Origin: Bauldia litoralis | GTDB taxonomy: Bacteria; Pseudomonadota; Alphaproteobacteria; Rhizobiales; Kaistiaceae | NCBI RefSeq assembly: GCF_900104485.1 | Contig: NZ_FMXQ01000003.1 | Span: 434,001 to 498,000 of the forward strand | DNA length: 64,000 nt | Direction: 5' to 3' | Shown: piece after piece, positions 49,835 to 57,879 of the stretch | Numbering within the stretch: the stretch's first letter is position 1 | Layout of the letters: each line of letters begins with the position of its first letter | Made by a program: the position numbers and the translations under genes | The notes under the pieces: generated by a model | Database searches by the model: none | What the model saw: only the letters and a program-made list of their open reading frames with translations | Told to the model about the DNA's origin: nothing

Positions 49835-49859
49835 GCGCCGCCGCACGATGCGGCGGCGC
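49835..49859. repeat. Stem-loop between binding-protein and LivG genes
   Basis: GCGCCGCCGCA and TGCGGCGGCGC form a perfect 11-base-pair stem with a 3-base loop (CGA), 7 bases after the binding-protein stop in the transcribed direction. No T-run on the minus strand. Same position as the hairpins at 4201 and 34341. Confidence 0.75.
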
Positions 49860-49866
49860 CGTCAGC

Positions 49867-51174
49867 CTATTCGGCCCAGGGCGAGGTGAGGAACGGCGCC
49901 TGGGCAACCGCCTCGGGCGCGATCAGCGCCGGCTTGCCGTCTTCCTGGAGCTGGTAGAACAGGGTCGGCATGTAGTCGTCGCCCTGCTTCGCCAGGTGGG
50001 TGGCGGGATCGAAGGCGAGGCGGCCCGAGGGCGTGTCGACATCGAGATTGCCGAAGCACGCGCCGATCGCCAGCCGGTCGGCCGGGTCATTGCCCTGGTT
50101 GATGCACAGCGCATAGAGCTGCGCGGCGTTATAGCCGGCGACTGAGAAGTAACCGCCGGGGCCGTATTTCTCGGCGAACTTGGCCGAGATCGCCTTGGTG
50201 TCGTCGCGGCTGTCGATGGCGCCGCCCAGCATGTTGTACATCACGCCGACGGCCTGGTTCCGGGTCACGGTCTGGAACTCGGGGATCGACGGGGCGTATT
50301 GCAGGAAGACGAGCGACTCGGTCGGCTGCTCGAAGAACTGGTTGAAGAAGGTCGCGGAGCCGGAGGCCGACCATTCCGTGTTGACGATCACCGCCGGATT
50401 GACCTCCCGGATCTTGGCGATCTGGGTCCGCCAGTCGGTCACCGACTGGAAGGGCACGGTCTCCTCGCCGACGACCTCCCAGCCGACCTCCTTGAACACC
50501 CGCGCCAGGCCGGTGGCGATGGTCGTCCCATAGGGATCGTCCGAGCCGATGATGTAGACGGTCTTGGCCGGCACGGTCAGGTCGCCGGCGTCGATCAGCT
50601 TGTTGAGAAGCGGCGGCAGGTCGGTGAAGTAGCCGCTGTAATCCGGCACCCGCGACCAGACGGTCGGGTACTTGTCGGGGTCCTTCTCGATGATCGCTTT
50701 GGTCGATTCGGCGCCGCCCGAGATCAGGTAGGGCATGTTCTCCTGCGCCATCAGGTCGATCTCGAAGTTCGAGGTGCTGGCATAGGGCGTCAGGATGACG
50801 TTGAGGTCTTCGGTCGAATTGAGCCGGCGGAACGCGGTCACGACCGCGTCGTTACGCATTTCGGTGGCGTCGGCCTCGACGATTTCCAGCATGTAGCGCT
50901 TGTCCTTGCCGCAGACACCGCCGGCGGCGTTGATCTCCTCGATCGCGATCCCGGCCGCGCGCGAGTAGTCGCTGGCGTCCGCGGCGGTCGGCCCCGTCAT
51001 CGGCGCCATGATGCCGACCTTGATGGTCTCGGTATCCGTAATGTCGCAGGTCGTAAGGCTTTCGACCGTCGGCGCCGGCATCATGTCGGCCCGAGCCGCC
51101 GTCGCGGCCAGGAGGACCGTCGACGTTATCGCTGCGCATTTCAGTGTGCTGAGAGTTCCCGACTTACCAGTCAT
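49867..51174 (-). CDS. Branched-chain amino acid-type ABC substrate-binding protein
   Basis: 435 residues from the ATG at 51174, with GGGAG seven bases upstream. Signal peptide ends ARA at residue 29. The type I fold shows IKVGIMAPMTGPTAADASDYSRAAGIAIEEINAAGG, LTPYASTSNFEIDLMAQENMPYL and VYIIGSDDPYGTTIATGLARVFKE. It is in the HAAP/amide-binding group (Peripla_BP_6). First transporter gene of the operon, after the M20 peptidase. The ligand is unknown. Confidence 0.92.
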   Translation of the reverse strand: MTGKSGTLSTLKCAAITSTVLLAATAARADMMPAPTVESLTTCDITDTETIKVGIMAPMTGPTAADASDYSRAAGIAIEEINAAGGVCGKDKRYMLEIVEADATEMRNDAVVTAFRRLNSTEDLNVILTPYASTSNFEIDLMAQENMPYLISGGAESTKAIIEKDPDKYPTVWSRVPDYSGYFTDLPPLLNKLIDAGDLTVPAKTVYIIGSDDPYGTTIATGLARVFKEVGWEVVGEETVPFQSVTDWRTQIAKIREVNPAVIVNTEWSASGSATFFNQFFEQPTESLVFLQYAPSIPEFQTVTRNQAVGVMYNMLGGAIDSRDDTKAISAKFAEKYGPGGYFSVAGYNAAQLYALCINQGNDPADRLAIGACFGNLDVDTPSGRLAFDPATHLAKQGDDYMPTLFYQLQEDGKPALIAPEAVAQAPFLTSPWAE

Positions 51175-51220
51175 CACCTGTCTCCCGTTGTGACTTCCGC
51201 GCTCACGATTGATGCGGAAG

Positions 51221-52414
51221 CTAGTTTCGATCGCTCACCGCGGTCTTCCGCCGCTCCGAGCGATGTCGCAAAATGACGAGTGCGAGAGCCTGGGCCCGCG
51301 TCACCAGCGAGTCGCGCTCGATATACTCGTCGTCGGTATGGGCATTTCCCCCGACCGGCCCCGTGCCGCAGAGGGTCGGCACGCCGAGCGAGGCGGTCAG
51401 CCCGGCGTCGGAGCAGCCACCGGTCGCCTCGCCCTCGACGCCGAGGCCGAGGCTGGCGGAGGCTTCCCGATACGATTTCAGAAGCGCCAACGAGTCCGCC
51501 GTCGGCATCATCGGCAGGAATTCGCCGATGATTTCGAGCCGCGCTGTCGTCCCGGGAACATCCATTGCGTCGACGATTCCGCCGACCTTCTCGAGAATGG
51601 AAGCGCGCTGCTCTTCCCGGGCATAGCGGATGTCGACGCTCGCTCCGGCGCGCGGCGCGACCGTGTTGATCGATTGCCCGCCGCTCACCAGGCCGACATT
51701 GACGGTGATCTCATCGGGGATGTCGGTCAGGGCACCGAGGGCGACGATCTTGTGGGCGAGTTCGCTGATCGCGCTGACGCCGCTGACGAAATCGACGCCG
51801 GCATGGGCCGACTTGCCCGATACTTCGATGCGCAGGAACAAGCCGCCCTTGCGCTCGATGACGACGTTGCCGTTCTTGCGGGCCGGTTCGGCGTTGAGGA
51901 CGAAGGCCGCATCGCGCGCCGCATCGAGGATGAAGTCGCGGGAGACCGGCGAGGCGATCTCCTCGTCGATCGTGAACAGTCCGTCGAGTGGTTGTCCGTC
52001 TCCGAATTGCGCGAACGCGGCCAGCACGAAAGCGTTCATCACCAGACCGGATTTCATGTCCGCCACGCCAGGGCCGTGCAGCCGGTCTCCGCGCGCCTCG
52101 AACGGACGGGCGGGCGCGGTGCCCAGCGGGAAGACGGTATCCATGTGGCCCATGAGGAGAATTGGCGGGGCGTCGGCGTTGCCGTTGACGCTCACCTTGA
52201 GGAGCCGGGCGCTTCCCTCGTTGCCAGCGCGTTCGACGGCGATGCCGTGCTCGGTCAGGAACGACGCGATTTCGTCGCCGACCGCATTGATGCCGGCGAC
52301 GTGGCTGCTTGGGCTGTCGATGTCGACGATCCGGCCAAGCAGCGATTCCATCGCCGCCTGGCTCGTGCCGAGCCAATCGACGATCCGTGCATCGGCCGGT
52401 GCGCGACTATCCAT
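51221..52414 (-). CDS. M20-family metallopeptidase (CPG2/ArgE-like)
   Basis: 397 residues from the ATG at 52414, eight bases inside the IclR gene. Zn ligands and catalytic residues are visible: LLMGHMDTVFPLG (His, Asp), GPGVADMKSGL (bridging Asp), TIDEEIASP (catalytic Glu pair) and NAHTDDEYIERDS near the end. The dimerisation domain lies between residues about 180 and 290. No signal peptide. The carboxypeptidase G2 type hydrolyses N-acyl amino acids or folyl glutamate-like amides; here it probably cleaves an N-acylated compound imported by the Liv-type system. Confidence 0.9.
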   Translation of the reverse strand: MDSRAPADARIVDWLGTSQAAMESLLGRIVDIDSPSSHVAGINAVGDEIASFLTEHGIAVERAGNEGSARLLKVSVNGNADAPPILLMGHMDTVFPLGTAPARPFEARGDRLHGPGVADMKSGLVMNAFVLAAFAQFGDGQPLDGLFTIDEEIASPVSRDFILDAARDAAFVLNAEPARKNGNVVIERKGGLFLRIEVSGKSAHAGVDFVSGVSAISELAHKIVALGALTDIPDEITVNVGLVSGGQSINTVAPRAGASVDIRYAREEQRASILEKVGGIVDAMDVPGTTARLEIIGEFLPMMPTADSLALLKSYREASASLGLGVEGEATGGCSDAGLTASLGVPTLCGTGPVGGNAHTDDEYIERDSLVTRAQALALVILRHRSERRKTAVSDRN

Positions 52415-53261
52415 CGACGCTGCCTCCGCGCGGGGTGCGGCGCCCGCCGAAACTCGGCATCGGCAGCGCGCCGTTGCTGTGGCTGAGGAAATGCGCCGCT
52501 TCCATCGCCTGGGGCGCGAAGGTTTTCTCGAAATCGTCGGGCTGCCATTTGGTGATGCTGCCGGCGATATGGACCGCGGCCACCGGGCGTCCCGAGAAAT
52601 CGATGATCGGCGCGGCGACGACCAGCTCGCCCGGCGAGCTTTCGCCATTGACGAAACCGTACCCGACGCGTCGTCCTTCCTCGATCTTCTCCATGATCGC
52701 GTCAGGGTCGGTCAGGGTCTGCGGGGTCAGCGGCCGCAGGTCGGAGCGATCGAGAATCTCACGCACTTCCTCGTCGGGCAGTCGCGCCAGCGTCGCCCGT
52801 CCCCCGGCCGAGCAGAAGGTCGGCATGCGGCGGCCGATGAGGGTCGAATATTGCGGATATTCCTGCTTGCCGTGGAGCCGGATGGCGTAGACGACCGTGG
52901 TGTCGTCGAACAGGCTGAGGTTGGTGCGCTCGCCGCAATCGCGCCGAAGCTGGAGAAGCACCGGCGTCGCCGCGACCACCAGGGGATGCGCCCTGAGGAA
53001 ATGGAAGCTCAGGTCGAGGACCTTCTTGCCGAGTGAGAAGCGACCGGACTGCGGATCCTTCTCGAGGTAGCCCGACTGGACGAGGGTGTGGACACACCGC
53101 TGGGCGGACGCCTTGTCGAGGCCGGAAATCCTGACGATCTCGGCGAGCCCCAGAAACTGCTCGGCGGCGCTGAAAGCCTCAAGCACGAACAGCGCTTTTT
53201 CAAGCGACTGGATGAAGAGCGGCGACCGCTCCGGCGAGGTCTGCGGCGAACGTGCGCCCAT
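52407..53261 (-). CDS. IclR-family transcriptional regulator (operon head)
   Basis: 284 residues from the ATG at 53261 with a TTGGAG site six bases upstream. Winged helix LGLAEIVRISGLDKASAQRCVHTLVQSGYLEKD, then the effector domain with GRRMPTFCSAGGRATLA and GYGFVNGESSPGELVVAAPIIDFSGRPVAAVHI. First gene of a minus-strand run to 43836, with its stop overlapping the M20 start, so it likely regulates its own operon and the divergent SDR at 53361. Confidence 0.92.
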   Translation of the reverse strand: MGARSPQTSPERSPLFIQSLEKALFVLEAFSAAEQFLGLAEIVRISGLDKASAQRCVHTLVQSGYLEKDPQSGRFSLGKKVLDLSFHFLRAHPLVVAATPVLLQLRRDCGERTNLSLFDDTTVVYAIRLHGKQEYPQYSTLIGRRMPTFCSAGGRATLARLPDEEVREILDRSDLRPLTPQTLTDPDAIMEKIEEGRRVGYGFVNGESSPGELVVAAPIIDFSGRPVAAVHIAGSITKWQPDDFEKTFAPQAMEAAHFLSHSNGALPMPSFGGRRTPRGGSVDG

Positions 53262-53279
53262 GCGAAACTCCAATTCCAA

Positions 53280-53291
53280 GTATTGCAATAC
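53280..53291. promoter_or_regulatory. Palindrome in IclR/SDR divergent region
   Basis: GTATTGCAATAC is a perfect 12-base palindrome located 19 bases upstream of the IclR start, in an AT-rich 99-base region between divergent genes. Candidate IclR operator and promoter overlap. Confidence 0.45.
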
Positions 53292-53360
53292 GATACGGTG
53301 TATGTGATTTCAATATGATAAATCGCCTGGGGCGTGAAAAACCAGCGGAAGGCTCGAAAT

Positions 53361-54086
53361 ATGCGGTTTGCAAACAGGATTGCGCTCGTCACTGGTGGCT
53401 ATCGGGGAATGGGCGGAGAGAGCGCCAGGGCGCTGGCGCGGGAGGGAGCAATCGTGATTGCTGCCGACATCATCGCGGGGTCGCCGCCGGACGCCGAGCC
53501 CGGCGTTATCTATCGCCACCTCGACGTGACATCGCCCGAGCAGTGGTCGGACGTTGTCGCGGCGGTCATCGCCGATCACGGCCGGATCGACATTCTGGTC
53601 AACGCGGCCGGCGTCACCCAGGAACGATCCGAGCCGCACAGCACCGACCTCGAGGAATGGGAGCGCGTCATCGCGGTCAACCAGACCGGGGTGATGCTCG
53701 GCATGAAGACGGTCTCCGCCGCGATGCTGGGCAAGGCCGACGTCTCGATCGTCAACATCTCGTCGATCTGGGGCCTGGTGGCGGGATCCGGCCAGCTCGC
53801 CTATCACGCCAGCAAGGGCGCGGTGACTCTGATGACCCTCAACGCCGCCATCACCTACGCCGATCGCGGTATCCGCGTGAACGCCGTCCTGCCCGGCCTC
53901 ATCGATACCGAGATGGTCCGCGACCAGGACCCGGCGATGCGCGCCGAAACGATCGCCAATACGCCGATGAAGCGGATCGGAATGCCTGGGGAAGTAGCGC
54001 GGGCCATTCTCTTTCTCGCCAGCGACGAGGCGAGTTACATCACCGGCGCCCTGCTACCCGTCGACGGCGGCTATACGGCGCGATAA
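53361..54086 (+). CDS. SDR-family oxidoreductase
   Basis: 241 residues from the ATG at 53361 (GGAAGG eight bases upstream; a GTG at 53334 is alternative). TGGYRGMGGESARAL cofactor loop (methionine at the usual isoleucine position), NAAG, NISSIWGLVAG with the catalytic serine, YHASKG, and C-terminal ASYITGALLPVDGGYTAR. Divergent from the IclR-headed operon and probably under the same control. Substrate unknown. Confidence 0.9.
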   Translation: MRFANRIALVTGGYRGMGGESARALAREGAIVIAADIIAGSPPDAEPGVIYRHLDVTSPEQWSDVVAAVIADHGRIDILVNAAGVTQERSEPHSTDLEEWERVIAVNQTGVMLGMKTVSAAMLGKADVSIVNISSIWGLVAGSGQLAYHASKGAVTLMTLNAAITYADRGIRVNAVLPGLIDTEMVRDQDPAMRAETIANTPMKRIGMPGEVARAILFLASDEASYITGALLPVDGGYTAR

Positions 54087-54168
54087 GGCCGCCCGGGCGT
54101 TCGACGCTCGAGCCAAGACCCCGAACCGTTGCGAAGGCAAGCGAGCGACGCCTCGCGCCGCCCCCTGG

Positions 54169-55050
54169 TCACAGGGTCGGTTGCCAGACCTCGGGCAGAA
54201 ACCCGTAGCCATTTCCCTTTCGGACGATACGCCCGACCGACGGATGGTCGAGGTGAACGCCGGCAACGCGCATGCGGTCGCTGGTTACCTGATCAAGGAC
54301 ACGCTTGCGGGTGACGGCGGCCGCGTTCGAGTCGATGTCAAAGGCGACGCCCGCGTCGGGCAGCGCCAGCTGGATTCCCGGCAGGTGGACGACATCGCCC
54401 CAGATGAGCATCGATTCGTCACCGGAATGGACGTGCCAGGCGGTATGGCCGGGGGTATGTCCCGGCGTCGGGAAGACCCGGATGCCCGGCACCGGTTCGT
54501 CGTCGCCACCGACCTGGGTCGTGCGCCCCTCATACGCCGTGAGCCCGGTGCGGGCGAGACGAAAATAGCCCTGCACCGTTTCGCTCGCCCGCGAATAGGC
54601 GCCTTCGTCCATCCAGAAGGAGACTTCATCCTCGTGAACGATCAGTTCCGCATTCGGATAGATGGCCTTGCCATTCTCGTCGGTGAGACCCGCTTCGTGA
54701 TCGGGATGCATGTGGGTCATCAGGATCGCGTCGATGTCGGATGGCTCGACGCCGATGGAGGCGAGGTTCGGCAGGAGACGACCGACCGTCGGGAACTCGC
54801 CGATGAAGCCTGTATCGACGAGGAGCAGTCGCTCCGGTGTCTGGATCAGAAACGAGTTGACGGTGAGCAACGGCGGTATGGGGCGGAAGTCGCTCGTCTG
54901 CGCCGCCTCGATGTCGTCGCGCGGAACGCCGACGATGTCGTCGAGCGAGATATTGAAGACGCCGTCATTCACGGCGCTCACCACCACGTCGCCGACGGTC
55001 GTGTGTGAGACGGCGCTTGGCTGGGCCGTCGGCCGGGGTCGCTTGGTCAT
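54169..55050 (-). CDS. Metallo-beta-lactamase-fold hydrolase
   Basis: 293 residues, no signal peptide. The metal motif THMHPDHEAG is near residue 110-120, PGHTPGHTAWHVHSGD follows near residue 195, and WGDVVHLP carries the bridging aspartate. It resembles the N-acyl homoserine lactonase/AttM-like and quorum-quenching subgroups as well as general glyoxalase II-like hydrolases. No lactonase-specific feature can be confirmed by eye. Single gene, convergent with the SDR at 53361. Confidence 0.87.
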   Translation of the reverse strand: MTKRPRPTAQPSAVSHTTVGDVVVSAVNDGVFNISLDDIVGVPRDDIEAAQTSDFRPIPPLLTVNSFLIQTPERLLLVDTGFIGEFPTVGRLLPNLASIGVEPSDIDAILMTHMHPDHEAGLTDENGKAIYPNAELIVHEDEVSFWMDEGAYSRASETVQGYFRLARTGLTAYEGRTTQVGGDDEPVPGIRVFPTPGHTPGHTAWHVHSGDESMLIWGDVVHLPGIQLALPDAGVAFDIDSNAAAVTRKRVLDQVTSDRMRVAGVHLDHPSVGRIVRKGNGYGFLPEVWQPTL

Positions 55051-55215
55051 GTCAGTCCCTTCTTCTCACTCACTGGCGCGGATTTCCTGGCGGGACGACT
55101 CGCCGACGGGCGCAAGCGCGGCATCCCCTGTCTTCGTGACGGGTCATCCCTGCATCGCTTGAAGATCATCCAGAGCCCCCCGGCGGGTCGGGAGAGCCCC
55201 GACCGCTTTTTTGTT

Positions 55216-55230
55216 GTGATCATAGATCAC
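55216..55230. promoter_or_regulatory. GntR-type operator-like palindrome
   Basis: GTGATC-ATA-GATCAC is a perfect inverted repeat with a 3-base centre, 56 bases upstream of the ATG at 55287 and just before a TATACG -10-like sequence. The pattern suits FadR/GntR proteins; no such gene is adjacent. Confidence 0.5.
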
Positions 55231-55286
55231 GCTATACGATTATGCACCTCCATCCCGTCCCCGATCCGACCATTCAAGGCTTTCCC

Positions 55287-56213
55287 ATGACCGCACGATT
55301 CGTCCTAGAAGAAGATCCGATCGCCCTGCCGCGCGGTGCCTGGGCGGCGACGGAGCGGCGGACGCTCCGGCTGGACGGACGCCCGGTCTTCAGCCTGACC
55401 CAGGGGCGCTTCCGGTCCTACCTCTACCCGCTCTGCACGCCCAAGGGCTTCGCGGTCACCAGTGAAGCGCCCGCCGACCATCCGCATCACAACTCGTTCT
55501 GGATCGCAGCCGATCACGTCCATTGCCAGATGCCGGCGGCGGACGACCGGATCGAGGAATACACCTACAATTTCTACAATGACGACGTGTTCCAGGGCCG
55601 CTCCCCCGGCCGCATCGTCGCCGTCCGCTCGACTGGCGAGGCCGACGGAGACGCCGCGTTCCGCATCCACCAGAGCCTCGAATGGCGGGGGCCGTCGGAA
55701 TGGGCGGCGCCCCAGGGGCGGATCGCGGCGACGGAGGATCGGCGGATCCGCATTTCCCTCGATCGGGAAGCGTATGTGATCGACGTCGAATCGACGCTCG
55801 CCGCCGCCGACTGGGATTTCGTCATCGGCCCGACCCGGCATTCCTATTTTAACGTCAGGCTGGTCGAGGGGATTGCGGCGACCTCGGGCGGCGCGGTGAC
55901 GGACGATGCGGGCCGCTCCGGCGGCGCGGCGATCACCGGTTCGGCCGCGCGCTGGGTCGACTATTCCGGCCCGGTCGGCGGGGGCAATCGCGCGGGCGTC
56001 GCCGTCATGCCCGACCCTCGCGATCACCAGGATGTGTCGTGGTTCGTCACCGACTGGGGCGTGGTGACGGTCGGTCCGTTCCGCAAGGAAGGGCGTCGGG
56101 TCGCGAAGGGCCAGTCGGTCACCGTCCGGTATCGGACCATCGTCCATGACGGCGATACCGGCACTGCGGACATCGCCGCCCGCTACGCCGATTACGTCGC
56201 GGGTCTCGGCTAG
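55287..56213 (+). CDS. DUF6807 (PmoA-family) protein
   Basis: 308 residues from the ATG at 55287 (AAGGC six bases upstream); an ATG at 55242 would add 15 residues. Characteristic segments are DHPHHNSFW (about residue 72), WIAADHVH, GPTRHSYFNVRLVEG and GVAVMPDPRDHQDVSWFVTDWGVVTVGPF towards the C-terminus. The family is annotated as methane oxygenase PmoA-like, but members in soil bacteria occur with sugar catabolism genes and resemble galactose-mutarotase folds. No membrane segments, so true methane oxidation is unlikely. Function unknown. Confidence 0.8.
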   Translation: MTARFVLEEDPIALPRGAWAATERRTLRLDGRPVFSLTQGRFRSYLYPLCTPKGFAVTSEAPADHPHHNSFWIAADHVHCQMPAADDRIEEYTYNFYNDDVFQGRSPGRIVAVRSTGEADGDAAFRIHQSLEWRGPSEWAAPQGRIAATEDRRIRISLDREAYVIDVESTLAAADWDFVIGPTRHSYFNVRLVEGIAATSGGAVTDDAGRSGGAAITGSAARWVDYSGPVGGGNRAGVAVMPDPRDHQDVSWFVTDWGVVTVGPFRKEGRRVAKGQSVTVRYRTIVHDGDTGTADIAARYADYVAGLG

Positions 56214-56215
56214 GC

Positions 56216-57058
56216 TCAGCCGTCCTCGGCGACGACCGGGTTCCGCAGGACGCCGATCCTCTCGACCTCGATCTCGACCACGTCGCCGGGTTTCAGGAAG
56301 ATGGGCGGCGTGCGGAGGAATCCGACGCCTTCCGGCGTGCCGGTCGAGATGATGTCCCCCGGCGACAGCGGCGTGAACCCGGACACATAGGCGATGATGG
56401 CCGGGATATCGAAGATCAGGTCGCGGGTATTGCCGTGCTGGAGCTCGACACCGTTCAGCCGGGTGCAGAGATCGAGGGCGCCGGGGTCGGGGATTTCGTC
56501 GGCGGAGACCAGCCACGGCCCGAAGCCGCCGGTTGCATGGAAATTCTTGCCGGCCGGCAGGGAATGCTTCTCCTGGTAGTCGCGGACCGAGGCATCGTTG
56601 AAGCAGCTATAGCCGAAGACATGATCCATGGCTTGCGCCACCGGGATATGTCGCCCGCCGCGGCCAATGACCAGTGCCAGCTCGCATTCATAGTCGAGTT
56701 CATGCGACACCTTCGGCACGATCAGGTCGCCACCATCGGGGACCAGCGTGTCGGTGAAGCGGGTGAAGAGGGACGGGAAGTCCGGCAGGGCGCCGCCACC
56801 CTCGCCGACATGGGCACCGTAATTCAGGCCGACGCAGACGATCTTCCGCGGGTCCGGGATCGGGGGCAGCAGTCGCACGTCGTCCAGCCGCACCACAGGC
56901 GATCCGGATTCGGCGAGATCGGAGAGGACACCCGCGTCGAGGGCGGCGCGCAGGGTCGGATAGCGGTCGCCATGCCGTGATCCGAGATCGACGACTTCGT
57001 CGCCCCTGACGATCCCGTAGCTTTCGCGGCCATCCTTCTCGAAGCTGACGTACTTCAT
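56216..57058 (-). CDS. Fumarylacetoacetate hydrolase-family protein
   Basis: 280 residues from the ATG at 57058, one base overlapping the preceding stop (TAATG). KIVCVGLNYGAHVGEGGG, then the metal ligands in ELDYECELALVIGRGG and the FGYSCFNDASVRDYQ helix, followed by GFGPWLVSADEIPDP and ISTGTPEGVGF. The two-domain layout (small N-terminal then catalytic barrel) is complete. Members include acylpyruvases, 2,4-diketo-sugar-acid hydrolases and oxaloacetate decarboxylases. With an SDR and a shikimate-dehydrogenase-like gene upstream it likely splits a ketonised sugar acid or ring product. Confidence 0.9.
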   Translation of the reverse strand: MKYVSFEKDGRESYGIVRGDEVVDLGSRHGDRYPTLRAALDAGVLSDLAESGSPVVRLDDVRLLPPIPDPRKIVCVGLNYGAHVGEGGGALPDFPSLFTRFTDTLVPDGGDLIVPKVSHELDYECELALVIGRGGRHIPVAQAMDHVFGYSCFNDASVRDYQEKHSLPAGKNFHATGGFGPWLVSADEIPDPGALDLCTRLNGVELQHGNTRDLIFDIPAIIAYVSGFTPLSPGDIISTGTPEGVGFLRTPPIFLKPGDVVEIEVERIGVLRNPVVAEDG

Positions 57059-57867
57059 TACGCTTCCTTTGTGTTGAGCGCGTCGCGCTCGGTTCGGGCG
57101 TCGCCAAGCAGGAAGCGCCGGAAGAGCGCTATCTGGCCTGCGACCATGGCATCGCCGATCAGCACCGGCTTGTTCAGATCCGCCGCGAGCCGCTTGAGCG
57201 CGGTGTCGGGGACCGTCACGATGTCGGCAACGATCCCGGCCGACGCGACGGTTTCGGCGGGTATCGGCGAGGGGTCGCCGGGATGCATCCCGACGGTCGA
57301 GGCATTGATCACCAGATCGAAGGCGCCGGCCGGGGCCAGCGTGGTTGCGATCCGCGCCGTGGGCGCGAATGCGACCAGGCGCCGGGCAAATGCCGCGGCC
57401 CGATCGTGGTCGATGTCGCACAGCGTCAATGCGATATCCGCCTCCTCGACGAGGCTCGCGGCGATCGCCGAGCCGGCGCCGCCGCATCCGACCAGCAGGA
57501 CGCGCTTGCCGCCCATGCCTGAGCCGTCGATCGCGGCGTGAGCGGCAACGAAGCCGAACCCGTCGAAGTTGACGCCGACCCAGCCATCTTCCCCGAAGCG
57601 GATGCAGTTGCACGCACCCAGCAGGGAGACGAGGGTGGACTGCTCGTCGAGATGGGCCAACACGGCCTGCTTCAATGGCGTCGTGACGATCGCGCCGATC
57701 GCCTCGCGGTCCTGTCTGACGCCGGCGGCGTAGGCGGCGAGATCGTCCGGCGCGAGTTCCCGCCTGACCACCGTGATCGCCTCGCCGCGGTCGCGGAAGC
57801 TGCGGTTGAGCAGGTCCGGGCTCCGCGCGTGGTCGAGCGGCGTCCCGATCATGTCGATGTGGCGCAT
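57058..57867 (-). CDS. Shikimate-dehydrogenase-like oxidoreductase
   Basis: 269 residues. The substrate loop IGTPLDHARSPDLLN replaces the usual SxSxS pattern (GTPLDHARSP), the catalytic lysine is in VTTPLKQAVL and the nearby DGFGFVAA carries the aspartate. The Rossmann loop VGCGGAGSAIAASL is intact. The ligand pocket differs from AroE (one of the hydroxyl-contact serines is missing), so it may act on quinate-like or another hydroxy acid, as YdiB/RifI-type paralogs do. Starts 12 bases after the SDR stop. Confidence 0.85.
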   Translation of the reverse strand: MRHIDMIGTPLDHARSPDLLNRSFRDRGEAITVVRRELAPDDLAAYAAGVRQDREAIGAIVTTPLKQAVLAHLDEQSTLVSLLGACNCIRFGEDGWVGVNFDGFGFVAAHAAIDGSGMGGKRVLLVGCGGAGSAIAASLVEEADIALTLCDIDHDRAAAFARRLVAFAPTARIATTLAPAGAFDLVINASTVGMHPGDPSPIPAETVASAGIVADIVTVPDTALKRLAADLNKPVLIGDAMVAGQIALFRRFLLGDARTERDALNTKEA

Positions 57868-57879
57868 GGCCTTGTCCGG

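Noticed and set aside
55287-56213. Methane mono-oxygenase subunit (PmoA)
   Set aside because: No membrane segments and a different fold; the name is a family label only.
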